The notes under the pieces were generated by a model that was not told where the DNA came from, did no database searches, and worked only from the letters and a program-made list of their open reading frames with translations. A stretch of DNA of 64,000 nucleotides from Ecdyonurus torrentis (taxonomy: Eukaryota; Arthropoda; Insecta; Ephemeroptera; Heptageniidae), in the NCBI GenBank assembly GCA_949318235.1, contig OX439129.1:33375754-33439753 (forward strand), given 5' to 3'. This document shows positions 25,601-43,479 of this stretch, one piece after another. Numbering within the stretch: the stretch's first letter is position 1; the number at the start of each line of letters is the position of its first letter. The position numbers and the translations under genes are program-made.

Positions 25601-28220
25601 TAAATTAAAAAAAATTAAAAAATACTTATAACTTTTCATAATATTTAGGACTATAATATAATAAATAAAATAAGAAAAATACGTACTTGTTAATAATATA
25701 TTAATATCAAAAAATTATTTCTTTTCGTATTTTATTTTTCCTATACAGTCATATGAGTAGAATTTTCGAAAATAGCCAAATAATAACAACAAATAATAAA
25801 ATATTTAAATGTATGAAAACACAAATGAAAACCAATCAAACCAAAATAAATCCTTATTATTATTCTTTCTTATTGCTTATAGAATAAATTCCTGTGTTAT
25901 TAAAAACTTTAATCATTTTATTGTTATATATTTTATATTACATGATGGTGACACATAATGCAACGAAACGAACAAATTTTTTTCTTTCTTTTTAATAAGC
26001 GTTTGGTCATTAACGTTGCGTGCTGCCCGATGAAATATACTAAAAATTTACATCGATAACTGTAAAACACACTAAAAGTAAATCCCTCTTAAAATATAAT
26101 TGTTACACAATTATTCATGCAGTGAAACTGCAATAATATGTGATATATTTATGATAGAAAGTGTTGCAATAATAAAAAAAAAACAATTTCTTTATTTTGT
26201 ATTTAACATTGGCAACATCACATAATCAGGACGTAATCATTAATCACTGGCAAGGTAAAAGGATCATTATTATTGTTATGTTAATTTTGGCCTGGTATAA
26301 GGGTTTTGGGCTTTTACCATTACCATAGTAATGATGAGGTTTTTAAATTTTTAACTGCTTTTGAACTTTGAACACTTTATATCGCACATCACTGCATAAA
26401 AGTATCCCTCGGAAACAGACAATTGTAATTGTTTAATCGTAATTTGGAACATTACCATTGTAAATTTTGCAATAGTAAAGGGGAAAAAAAAGTCATACAG
26501 AAGATATTGGCTAATACCTCAAAATGTGAATGATAGCGCCAGTCAAAGGAACAAGGTGAAATATGTGCACAAAGCTTACTCCAGAGATGGAGTTGGGTTA
26601 CGCCAAAAATTGCTATGTCTATTAAATGTAGTATGTATTATTATATAATATAAATATAATAGGTTTTTTCGTTTCTTATCACACTGGATTCTTGATGATA
26701 TAGTTTTAATTAATATGTTATCTTACATGACATTATAAAAAATAATTAAGAATATATTATGTCAAATAAATTTTGGCTATAATCATTTTAATAACTTTTT
26801 GTTTCGTATATATTTGACTGCATTTTTTTTCGCGAAAATTTATAATGAATTTTATATATTATGTTAATTATGTATATAGGTCTAGTAAACATGCATTGTA
26901 TACTTTTTAATCTAAATTTTACTTACACCTATACAAATTTAGAAAATTATAAAGGTAAAAAAGACTAATAAATAAAGTCTTTATAAAGACTACAAATACG
27001 TGGAAAGAATTAAACGTTATATATGTTATAATTATGCTGCATGGATTTCATTATATAGCATATAAATGAATGCTAATTTTTTAGTAAAACATTATATAAT
27101 GAAGGTTATCGTTAAAAAAATAATCTATGGTTTAAAGCACGTAAAAGTATGTCTAGTATTTCTTATATAAATATCTCCGTAATCGGTGGAGTACTTTTCT
27201 CAAAAATTGCATAAATCGTGTTTTTCCTAATAAGCGTAATGCTAAATTGTGGGACCCCCCCCCCCCTCCCGGCCTACCCCCCCCCCCTAAACCGATATGC
27301 TCTATTATATGCAGTATTATACAATATAATATTTTTGCTTTATAACATAATAGCACATTATGAATTATCATAATATTAAGCTGTAAGATTGAACAAATTG
27401 TGCTGAAAATGAGCTTTACATATATTTTTGTCCGTAGGTGTATCAACTATCAAGTAAATAATAAACCTATTTCATGTGGACTCATATTATGCTAAATTTT
27501 ATTTTCAACTGTTCATAATATTTTTAACTTTACACACGCATTATAATAAATAAAAAATAAAGTACATTATATCTCTATAGTATACAATAATGGATCAATA
27601 CTGAGACCTATATCATGTTAAAGTATTTTATTTATATAAGCTGATGCTCGCATATTGACTAATAAAGGAACAAACTGTTTTGCGAGGCTGAGACTTTAAG
27701 TGGTTTTGCTCACATCCGCTTCCGTTTCGACGTTCTGCGCATGCGTAGTAAGTAGAAACGGAAGCGGATGTGACCGAAATCGCTTATAGTCGGCCTCAAA
27801 ACAGTTGTTCCTTTATTAGTCAATTATACTTAAGCAATTAAGAACACAAGATAAGAACTTGTTTTGTCTTTAAACAAATTCACATTCTATTATAATAAAA
27901 TAATAAAAAAATTGCATTTGTATACACAATACAAAACAAGTTAAATGCGTACATATGTCATGTACTATGTGGTGGAGAAATGAAAAAATTGCCTAAAATT
28001 ATATGGTATATGGTTTTATCAACATAAAAGATTTATATTTATTAAATAATCAAACTACGTAAGAATAAAGAGGTTTTGTTAGACTAGATGAGGATTTTTG
28101 AACTCCTTCACGATCTCCATTATAGATTTGCCATCCCAATAACAGTTTTAACAATACTAAATTTAGTGAATTACAAAATCACAACTTTATATTTTTTAAA
28201 GTTATGTTCATTGCAATACT
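25601..28220. other. AT-rich region between the two TSP1 genes, no gene seen
   Basis: Mostly unique AT-rich DNA with C/G homopolymers near 27250-27290. Holds a second copy (26765-26850) of the repeat in gene A intron 1 (TTTTGGCTATAATCATTTTAA at 22771 and 26772) and the MITE at 27655. No supported ORF. Confidence 0.5.
27655..27824. mobile_element. Palindromic MITE, 170 bp
   Basis: Ends TTGACTAATAAAGGAACAA / TTGTTCCTTTATTAGTCAA are perfect inverted repeats; inside, GAAACGGAAGCGGATGTGA and its reverse complement form a second stem around TGCGCATGCG. More G/C-rich than its surroundings. Confidence 0.88.
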
Positions 28221-28329
28221 GAAGAAGAAGAAGAAGAAGAAGAAGAAGAAGAAGAAGAAGAAGAAGAAGAAGAAGAAGAAGAAGAAGAAGAAGAAGAAGA
28301 AGAAGAAGGAAAAAAAACAGCTTCTAAAC

Positions 28330-28402
<73 letters not shown>
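28221..28402. repeat. (GAA)n 90 bp then (TA)n 70 bp
   Basis: Thirty GAA units followed after a short AAACAG spacer by a TA array. The hAT element at 28404 inserted at the right edge of the TA array. Confidence 0.95.
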
Positions 28403-28403
<1 letters not shown>

Positions 28404-28405
<2 letters not shown>

Positions 28406-30242
28406 GTGGTAAAAGTGAGGGTACACATGTGGACACGCTGTTTGGCCTCGAGAATTCGGGGGTACACGCCGTGTACTCTCGATAAATTAAAAAACTATAA
28501 AATTATTATTAAAAAATCAACGTTTTCGGAGAAAAACTATAAAATAAATAAAGAAATATAAATATATTTTCAAATACTCGTACCAAATGATATTTTTATT
28601 GCTTTTTCAAAAAGACTGTTTTTCCTTCTATTTTATGCGCACTGAGGCACTTTCAGCGTATAAGTTTTGCAATTCGCATGTTTGGTTTCCTTTTGCTTTT
28701 GTAAATAATTGATTTGCTTAAATTTAAGTTCAGTTCAGTGCTCAGCTGCGGTTTCGATGCCGTGTTTTTTAAATTTATAAACAAGAAGTGAAGCAAGTAA
28801 ATTTAAATAGTAATTATGGCTTAAAGACAATTAAAAATTATATAGGTGAATTGTTTTTTAATAGTAAAAAACAAAAATTAAGTTTTGACTGTTTGGAGGA
28901 TGATGAAAACTCAAATACTACAGAAACAACATCAACAACAACAACAAATGATCCAAGTACACCGCCACATAAAAATAAAAGACTTGGAAAAAATGTAGAG
29001 TGCAATTCTAAAAAATAAATTTGAATTCTATTGCAATTCTATGGAATAAAAAACGCTTCCAAACATTTTCACTGCAATAAGAAATATTTTAAGCTATTTT
29101 TCAAAATAATTTCTACATTATTAAAACCTTTCCATTTGAATTCTAGCATAAAACATAGGTTTCTATTTGAATTCTTTTTTTATATAAAAATTTTATGACG
29201 TGTGGAAATATTTCCACAAATTCAATATTTTATAGTTACTTCCAATTGATTTATATTTTATAGCTTATCTGGGTGATTTAAATGTTTCCAATAATGGCAT
29301 ATTATTCAAAGTGAAAAAAAAAGTGGAAGTATAAATAAAGAGTTTATAAAAGATTTCCAAAAAATTATTTTACAGTAAAGGTGTTATTTAATGCGTGAAT
29401 TTTCAAAATATAGTAGATAAATGAATTAATTGAAAAAATTAATTTTTTGGCAATATTTTCTTTTTCTAAATAGTTTGAAATCAAAATATAACGTTGCAGA
29501 CCAAAAATGAAAAAGAAGCTGTGCTTTTTTATTTATTTATTATTATTATTATTTTTTGCATTTTCTAGGGTCGCGGCTATTAAAAAAAATTAAAATACCT
29601 ATATAATTAGTATTGTGGTCATTATGGTGTTCTACGTACGAAATTTCATACATTTACAATAAAATTGTTTGAGATGAGAGAAAAACCGCCAGTCAAAACC
29701 GAAAACCCCCTGGCATTTCGTCAAATTTTATCCTATAAATTTGTAAATTTAGACACGGCTATATATCTCAATGCGATCTATCGATATTGAATAAAATAAT
29801 TAAAAAATTGTAAAAGAAAAGCATACCAATTTCTAGTAATTTTATAACTTTATTATTGGTAATAAATAATCAAATTAATAACATTATAATAAAAAAACTG
29901 AAATAAAATAGGTTTAACGATTGGCTTGCTTTATTGAATTTAATTCATTAATTCTGCATATTATTTCCATTTGGTTTGAATATTGTCATAGCAAAAACTA
30001 TGATGGTTACTTTCATAAATATTTATTTAAATGAGTAAGAATCAATTAAAAATATAAATATTTTGCTTTAGAAAATGCACAAAAATGTGTTTTTTTCCAT
30101 AAAATTTTCACAAAAATTTTACGGGGGGCGCAGCCCCCCGCACCCCCCAGCAGGGGGGAGTCCCCCCCTGCACCCCCCCTCAGCATCATGGTTGCTCTCT
30201 ACCTGGCGTGTACTCTCACTTTTCATTCCACTTTTACCACTG
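28404..30242. mobile_element. hAT-like transposon, 1.84 kb, 8-bp target duplication
   Basis: Terminal inverted repeats CAGTGGTAAAAGTG / CACTTTTACCACTG with subterminal GTACAC motifs. The 8-bp TATATATG is duplicated at 28396-28403 and 30243-30250. CAGTG ends and 8-bp duplications are hAT features. A G/C-rich hairpin (GGGGGGCGCAGCCCCCC) lies near the right end. Only a short reading frame remains (28788-29018), so it is non-autonomous. Confidence 0.88.
28788..29018 (+). pseudogene. Short acidic/Thr-rich ORF inside the hAT element
   Basis: Open frame of 77 codons beginning with GTG; a Lys/Asn-rich start, then DCLEDDENSNTTETTSTTTT and a basic PPHKNKRLGK end. Its low-complexity make-up resembles the disordered N-terminus of some hAT transposases, but no BED finger or catalytic motif is present. 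I treat it as a transposase remnant, weakly. Confidence 0.3.
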
Positions 30243-30264
30243 TATATATGTATATATATATGTA

Positions 30265-30306
<42 letters not shown>

Positions 30307-30341
30307 GGATACATTTATCAGATACATTACGCATAGTACAT

Positions 30342-30647
30342 TATAGGGTGGTTTCATTCATGTTAAAGTCGACGTCATAAGGTTAAATAACATTGGCCAC
30401 GAAAATGGCACATTTTGCCAGTTTAAAAATACTTCGCAATTTTTTTGAGAGCATTGATGCTGATAACAGGTTGAATTAGTACCTCAAGTATGCAAGAAAA
30501 ATTATAGTGACCAAAAAATAGCTAATTTTTCAAAGAAAATAGCCAAAAAACTACGTTTGTCCTATGCTGAGCAATGTTATTCATTGCTCTTGCTCAAGAA
30601 GAGCATCGAAAAGCACTCAGAATGACGTCATGCGTAAACACCCTATA
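30342..30647 (-). mobile_element. TATAGGG-family MITE, copy D (reverse orientation)
   Basis: Left end TATAGGGTGGTTTCATTCATG, right end GTAAACACCCTATA. Relative to copies A-C it is inverted: GTTTGTCCTATGCTGAGCAA at about 30555 is the reverse complement of their core. Confidence 0.87.
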
Positions 30648-30838
30648 TAGAAGCGGAATATTTTCACCATCGTAACCTACGTGCTGAATACCTATTATTA
30701 ATGCATGCAACATGCATTAATAAAAGGCATCTCTATAAGTTTATTCACAAATTATTTTGAAATTGTATTGTATAATAACACATTGAACAAAAATTCAACA
30801 ATATCACAGAGGTATTGAATAAAATAATGAATAACACA

Positions 30839-31125
30839 ATGAATGAATGAATGAATGAATGAATGAATGAATGAATGAATGAATGAATGAATGAATGAAT
30901 GAATGAATGAATGAATGAATGAATGAATGAATGAATGAATGAATGAATGAATGAATGAATGAATGAATGAAGGAAGAAAGGAAGGAGGGAAGGAACGAAC
31001 GAACGAACGAACGAACGAACGAACGAACGAACGAACGAACGAACGAACGAACGAACGAACGAACGAACGAACGAACGAACGAACGAACGAACGAACGAAC
31101 GAACGAACGAACGAACGAACGAACA
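30839..31125. repeat. Two abutting tetranucleotide arrays, (GAAT)n and (CGAA)n
   Basis: About 130 bp of GAAT units, a 24-bp AAGG-rich bridge, then about 130 bp of CGAA units. Open frames across it (SFIH or RSFV repeats) are simple by-products. It lies 240 bp beyond the stop of TSP1 gene B, possibly in its 3' UTR (minus-strand AATAAA at 30738-30743). Confidence 0.95.
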
Positions 31126-31366
31126 ATATACAAATAAATAAAATTAAAGTATGAATCTTACACAAATATATTTAAAATCTACAGACCAGCATAATATATA
31201 TATTATAGAACTCCAAATAAATATATAAACAGAAAAGTCATTAGTTCAGGTCTTTTGATATCGTGATAAGCTAAGCAATGTAAAAGGTAAAACTGAGTTC
31301 GATGTTACACTCGCACGTATATCCGGTAAGGTGAGACGGAGAGGTTGCGTGCATTGTTTTATAGAG

Positions 31367-33132
<1,766 letters not shown>

Positions 33133-33578
33133 AATACACATTAGTTTCACAATAATGAATAATCACAAGTAATTGAAAAGTAGTCCGTAAAATTCGTAGG
33201 CATAAAAAAATATATTATTTTAAGAAATAATAAAAGTTGCCCACTCTCATAAGCGCCATAACCGCACATAACCGCATTACATTATCGCGTGTCCGCTTTC
33301 AATAGAAAAATGTGTGTGACACACACTCACAGGTGTTTCTATTTATTGTGCTGCGACCATGCTTCCATGACTATATTATCGATTTTTTTTTAATTATTTT
33401 AATACGTACAATTATATATGCACACACGTTTATATTATATGATATGATGATATATTTTTTGACTTTCAGATTCTTGCATTGAATTGACAATTTTATAATT
33501 TTATTCTTATGAGAAAAACACACGCTGCTGAATTTAAAAGATAATAATTAATAATTATATAATATTATATATTATCAC

Positions 33579-33629
<51 letters not shown>

Positions 33630-33787
33630 ATTTGTGCACAGCTGAGAAGATATATTCTAAAATATAAAAGTTACCCAAAATGCCTATGCAATTGCATTTT
33701 TACGTAATTTCGATACAGTTTTATTATCTCTTGATTAAAAATAATTAATTATTTTTTGGTTATATAGTTTTTAGTACATATATATAG

Positions 33788-34086
33788 TATAGACCCCTTG
33801 CACATCCTTGCGCTTTGTCGCCATGTTTGTGGTGCCTAACGCATTGTCCAGCATAGGGGAAACTTCGTTTTTCCTAATTTTTCACATAAAAAATAGTTTA
33901 TTTCAACTCAACAAATTTTTCTCATATCCTTCGGGCTTACATTAGGAGCTAGAAATAAGGCTTTGATTGAGGTTTGAAGCTTCTTTTGCTATTAAAAAAA
34001 TAAAAATGATATTTTTCCTATGCTGGCCTATGTATTCCTGACCAACAAAATGGCGGCTCTTAAATATGAGTGCAAGCGGTCTATAT
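33788..34086 (+). mobile_element. Distant TATAGGG-family MITE, copy E
   Basis: Ends TATAGACCCCTTGCAC / GTGCAAGCGGTCTATA. Inside, CATTGTCCAGCATAGGGGAAAC corresponds to the family core and AAATGATATTTTTCCTATGCTGG to the right subterminal part of the other copies. A diverged subfamily. Confidence 0.65.
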
Positions 34087-34140
34087 TGTGGAGGTAGAAT
34101 CTAGCTTTGGTCAAGTATGTTCGTTAAAATCCTATTATCA

Positions 34141-35498
34141 CCCATGAAAAAAAAATCGTGTTCCAACAGGGTTCCATGGATCATAGTTGGAACCCACTTA
34201 GAATGCTAAAGGATCATATTGAATAACTATGTTCCAACTGGGTTCCATGTGCATTCCAAGTGGGTGCCAAATCTCATTTGGCACCCACTTGGAACATATA
34301 ATAAAAATGATAAAAAAAAAAAAAAAAATACAATAGCCAGAAGGGGCAATGAAGTTAGTTTTTTTTTTTTTTTTTTTTTTTTGAAGTCTCACGGTCTCCT
34401 GGCAATGGGCTGCTGCTGCACTCTCTTGTGTTAAAGTTAAAAGTTTGGACGAGCTATATAAAGCTACAACATGCAAGTTGCCTGACGGATTTGATTAGCA
34501 GTTTCTAAAATCAATTTAGCTGAATAAATATTGAAATTAATTAATTATGTTAAAAGTAATTAATTAATGCTCATTATTTCCTCTACATTTTCGATACTTT
34601 AAAATGTTCAAATTCTAAAATTTCCGCATTTTACTTGCTGAAATATTGGTTTTGAAACTAAGATTTTTAATTATTAATATTAAACTACAAATTACAGGCA
34701 TAATTCTGTCTTACAATTTTTCAAATCATAATGAAACACATTACATTTAAACTATTTAAGTACACACAACTTACATTTTTTACCATTTAATATTTTTAAG
34801 TATTGTATTAATGCTTTTCATTACTAAATAAAAGATTTAGACCGTGGTTATTCATTTTTAATCTAAATAAGTTACTTAAATGAGCTATATGAGGACAATG
34901 TTTACTTTTTGTAGTATATTATTATACTGCAATTATTATTATTATACTGAACTGAATTATATATATGCGTATCCTATAATATTTCAACGTTATAAACTGT
35001 AAAATCTACGGATATTAAAATCACATATTAAACTATATTAAAATATTTATGTAAAAAAAATCAACTTGCATAGAGAAATTAAAAGTGCATACATATACAC
35101 ATATATCATTAAATATTTTTATAATTATTTTTCAATATGTAAAGAAATCTTGTTTTTTTTTTTGTTTTTTTTTTTTTGCTGTCTTTTATACAGTTTATAA
35201 GAATTGTATATATATGCCACGTAAATTTGTGAAAATGTATATTGATTACACTAAAATTACATTAATTAGATCAATATGACGTAATATTTTTATTTAAATT
35301 ATAAAAAGTAAGATTTTGATGATATTTTTGGAATGCACTTGGAACATACTTTTTTTGGAATGCATTCGGAATGCATTCCTTTTTTTCATTTTTTAAAGAG
35401 GATCATAGTGGAACATATTGGAACCCTAATGGAATGCATTCTAAATGCATTCCAAATCACTTGGAACCCTGTTGGAACCCGAATTTTTTTTTCATGGG
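34141..35498 (+). mobile_element. 1358-bp inverted-repeat element, copy 1
   Basis: Ends CCCATGAAAAAAAAATCGTG and its complement. The interior holds repeated GTTCCAA and GGAATGCATTCC motifs and a perfect hairpin GTGGGTGCCAAAT/ATTTGGCACCCAC. It matches 38666-40023 in reverse complement along its whole length with very few differences. A 2-bp duplication (CA) may flank it. Short open frames inside (for example 35085-35279) have no known domain. Confidence 0.88.
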
Positions 35499-35499
35499 C

Positions 35500-36010
35500 A
35501 CCCACTTAAAAATTTTATTGTTCTGATAAAAAAATAATACGATATGATGTATACATCATACACATACACACTTACTTAATTTCCTTATTGTGTGTCATAA
35601 AAATGAAACGTGTAATAGGACCACAACAATATAATATATATGTTTGCATCAGCTTGTTAGCATTCGATTTAGATGATTCAGCTCGACTTCATGACTCATG
35701 TCTCAAACACACCGCTCATGCACCGTCGCTCCGCGTTTGATGGTACTTGGTACTGAAAGAAAAGAAGAAGAAAAAGAAAAAAAAAAAAAAAAAAAGAAAA
35801 AAAAACAGAGAGAGAGAGAGAGAAAAGGCATCGGCGCGCGGGACCCGCGACCTTGATTCATCGTTATCTATCTGTCTGTTGCTGTTGCGCGATGTGCTGT
35901 GCTTCACGATCCACTCTACGCGCTATATTATTATAGCTTGGAGAAACAAAATAACACAGCTATAGCAAACCCAGAAAAATTGAAAGATATTTAAAAAGAA
36001 AGTATAAAGC
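35500..36010 (+). promoter_or_regulatory. DCXR upstream region
   Basis: Holds poly-A and (GA)n runs at 35758-35825 and a G/C-richer segment (GGCGCGCGGGACCCGCG near 35831) that is unusual in this AT-rich DNA; it is a candidate promoter/5' UTR for the DCXR gene. No TATA box stands out. Confidence 0.35.
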
Positions 36011-40205
<4,195 letters not shown>

Positions 40206-40451
40206 TTTTTTTTTTGATCGAGTTGTAAAATATTTCAAAATAAATCAAGCTAGCAATTAACATTTATTACGTTTATTTATTATCATAGCCCATGCATGCA
40301 TTATACATAATATGCATAACGTCCGCAATAACTAAAAAATTAATAAATTTATTAATAGAGGCGAAAAGAGCAAGGATTACGAGGGCTAATTAGTAAATTA
40401 TTCTTTACCATATTTATTCTTATTATTTAAGTTATACGTATATGTACAGCT

Positions 40452-40579
40452 CTGGCCAAAAGTTCCCGAACGATTTGCATAGGCAACCCGAGGCAACCGC
40501 AACCACGCTATGTTATCTTTATGAGAAAACGCAGGGACCTCCGCTGCCGGCGCTGCCCCGTTCGGGAACTTTTGGCCAG
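40452..40579. mobile_element. 128-bp MITE with 20-bp inverted ends
   Basis: Ends CTGGCCAAAAGTTCCCGAAC / GTTCGGGAACTTTTGGCCAG are perfect. A related element with CTGGACAAAAGTTCCCGAA interrupts the HSP70 pseudogene at about 43589. Just downstream of the DCXR stop. Confidence 0.85.
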
Positions 40580-41215
40580 CTAGTAATAGAGCTATGCACG
40601 TAGTTTATTTGTTTATAACTTTTGTAATATGTGCATTTTTTTGAAAGAAAAAAATGCGAATAAAGAATTTCATGTAATTTACAGTATTATTGGTTTCGAG
40701 TTTTTTTTTCTCTCTCTCTCTTTTCGCTTTTATTTTTTTAAAATAAAATATACAGAGAAAAGGGGGTATAAAAAGAAAGGTCTCGCAGTTGATAATTATA
40801 TAACTCGACGACTCTTTATGACGGACAGGAAAATTTCTGAAAATAGTTTCTGAAATTTGTTTTTTAATATTATAATAAACATACATGCAGTAGCAGTACA
40901 CTACTATAATTTATTTTGTGTGCACTAGAGAGAGAGAGAGAGAGAGAGAGAGAACAAAAAATTATTTTTGGGACTTGAGTTTTTTAGTGTTGCTAAACCC
41001 CCAACACGGGCAAAACCGCAAGTTAGTAGAATCACAAATTTTTACCACCCTATATATATATATTATAAAGACGGAAACGACTTAATTGATTTTATGGTAA
41101 GGAGAAGACCTATGTACCATAATTGATTTAGTTTTTAAAACACGTGTAAGTTGAAAAACTCATTTTCGACGTTAGACGTCTCATAACGCGAGGCAAATTC
41201 TCGTGTGTTTATATC

Positions 41216-41285
<70 letters not shown>

Positions 41286-41902
41286 GCTAAGAAAAACAAA
41301 AACAAAAAGGTTCAAGCCAATTGACAATTATTGTAGCGCACTTGTATATGGGCCGAAAGAGTACTGCGGAGTTATTGGCTGCCAAACTGCAACACTACTT
41401 CGATTTTTAATAATTAAAGGAAGAAACAAAAAACTATTTCACTACAATAATTACACCTCTATACCAAACTACACCTGGAACAATACCATTTCATTGATAT
41501 CTGCATAGCCTTTAAAACATCTGTAATAATATATTTATCATAAACAAAAAAATCCACATTCCTGACTCCCATTATATATGTATATATTATACAAAAGGTT
41601 TGTACCCTAACTAGAAGGTTTGGAAATACTGTACATATAGTAAAGAATAAAAACAAGTAAAATTATTTTTTATAGCCTGGTACACATTTTAATACCCAAA
41701 TTGTGTATACAACAAGTTTACATAATACATGGGTATTACAAATTATTATTACATATTAGCAACAACAAAAAATCATAAAAAAAAATTTTGAACATACATT
41801 TAAGCTGATCCCCTTTTTTAAGTTTTTTTTTTTTTTTTTAATTTTATTTATTTTTTTAATTATTTATGTAGTTATATTATAGGGAGATAATAAGGCATCG
41901 AT

Positions 41903-41935
<33 letters not shown>

Positions 41936-43479
41936 CCTTTCTTTTTTTGCTTGCTTGCTTCTTTGCTTGGCTGGAATGCCACAACAATGTACTAGCCGGC
42001 ATGCCATTATCGTTCATTCACTCATTCACACCAAGTTATAAAAATATATTTACAATATAATACAAGTTGGGCCAGTACTTCAAGTAGACCAACACTTTTT
42101 TTCCAGCAATAAAATCAAACTAAGCACTTAAAAATATTCAAGCTCAACTTTTTTTTTCTCTTTTATAAATAAAAATCGTATAAGTGAGGAGAGAAAAATC
42201 AAAATAACTTTTAAAAAATCGCATGAGTATATATATATACATATATGATACATATATGTATACATGCACACATACAAAGTGATGAGGATCTTAGAAGAAT
42301 TTGAGTAATTAAGAAATTATGCATATAGGCCATACAACAGTTGGTGTAATAATATCAATGACCAGTAGCTGTTAGTCAAGACCTAAAGTAGTGCCTCAAC
42401 AGTATAAAATCAAAGAAAAAAAATATTTGTTCCATGATTTCTATGACAAAGAGAGCAGCAAAAAATATCTATCTACCAGGCACTTCTGCTTTTAAAAAAA
42501 GTCGTCAGTCAACAACTTAAGTACATACCCTCTAATATAAGAGGGCAAACTATATTCAGACTTTATAGAAAATGAGAGAAATATAAAGATGGAACAAAAT
42601 AATAAATCGATATTTTTATCTTTTTTTAGTATACACAAAAATAATATTTACACATTTTTTCTTCTTCTACTACAATGCATATTAGGTGGATTAAACACAA
42701 AAAATATATATCACTTACAAATAATAAAGAATAATCAAATAATTATTATAATTAAAAAAATGGAAAGCGTACACAGAAGGAGGTTTGACATTAGATCCTA
42801 CAAATTAGTTGTTTATAATCAAATACATTTCTACATTTGGAAAGCATAACCTGCAAAATGAGAAGCTATTGTTTTGAAATAATAATAAAAAAAAGGTACA
42901 GCACAAAAAAAAAAATAATAAGTTGCCACATCACAAGCTGAGATAATAATCAGCTATGTATTTTTTTCCTTCATAAATATTCACAAATTTGGCATCCATA
43001 TTGCCAATGCATGAAAACAATCTCAGGACGTCAATTCATATTTGTAATGCCACGTGAAAAATGGTTAGGTGATCAGAGGATTTTTTTTAAAAATTTTTTT
43101 ACCTTAAACATCCAGAGTTATAAAAGACTATAATATCATAATGATGCTATTATTTTTAACAACCATAATATATTTTTGAAGCTTCGTCTGTGGCAACAAG
43201 ACACATACGAGCTGAGTTTGATTTGATTATTTTATCCTGGCTTCCAGGATTGACCTAAGGGTTTGCCCAAAAAACGGGGAGCTGAGTCAAAAAGAATTAT
43301 CAGCTGCAACCAAACAGTGAGGGAATTTTGGAAGTGACCATATGTAACTACTGTCCTGAACTATTGGCTTAGGTAATGATCTTGGAACATGCAATTTGTG
43401 TGTGTGTGTGTGTGTGTGTGTTGTGAAGAATGACATAATTACTGTGGTATTGGAAAAACAACTGCACTGTTATACCCAG
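40580..43479. other. Intergenic DNA, no gene seen
   Basis: AT-rich, with (GA)n at 40927-40953, (TA)n at 41218-41277, poly-T at 41908-41935 and (GT)n at 43397-43421. Short open frames (for example 42589-42849) have no recognisable domain and biased Asn/Ile/Lys composition, so they are not called. Confidence 0.5.

Noticed and set aside
30839..31125. CRISPR-like array
   Set aside because: Repeat units are 4 bp without spacers, in a eukaryotic intronic/intergenic setting.
30804..31165. Long open frames of RSFV/SFIH or NERT repeats
   Set aside because: They are translations of the GAAT and CGAA microsatellites, with no start context, no domain and equal openness on both strands.
35085..35279. 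Open frame repeated in both 1358-bp elements (also 38885-39097)
   Set aside because: Repeated only because the element is duplicated; short, low complexity, no transposase motif.
42589..42849. 86-codon open frame in intergenic DNA
   Set aside because: Asn/Ile/Lys-rich, no signal peptide or domain, no splice or poly(A) context.
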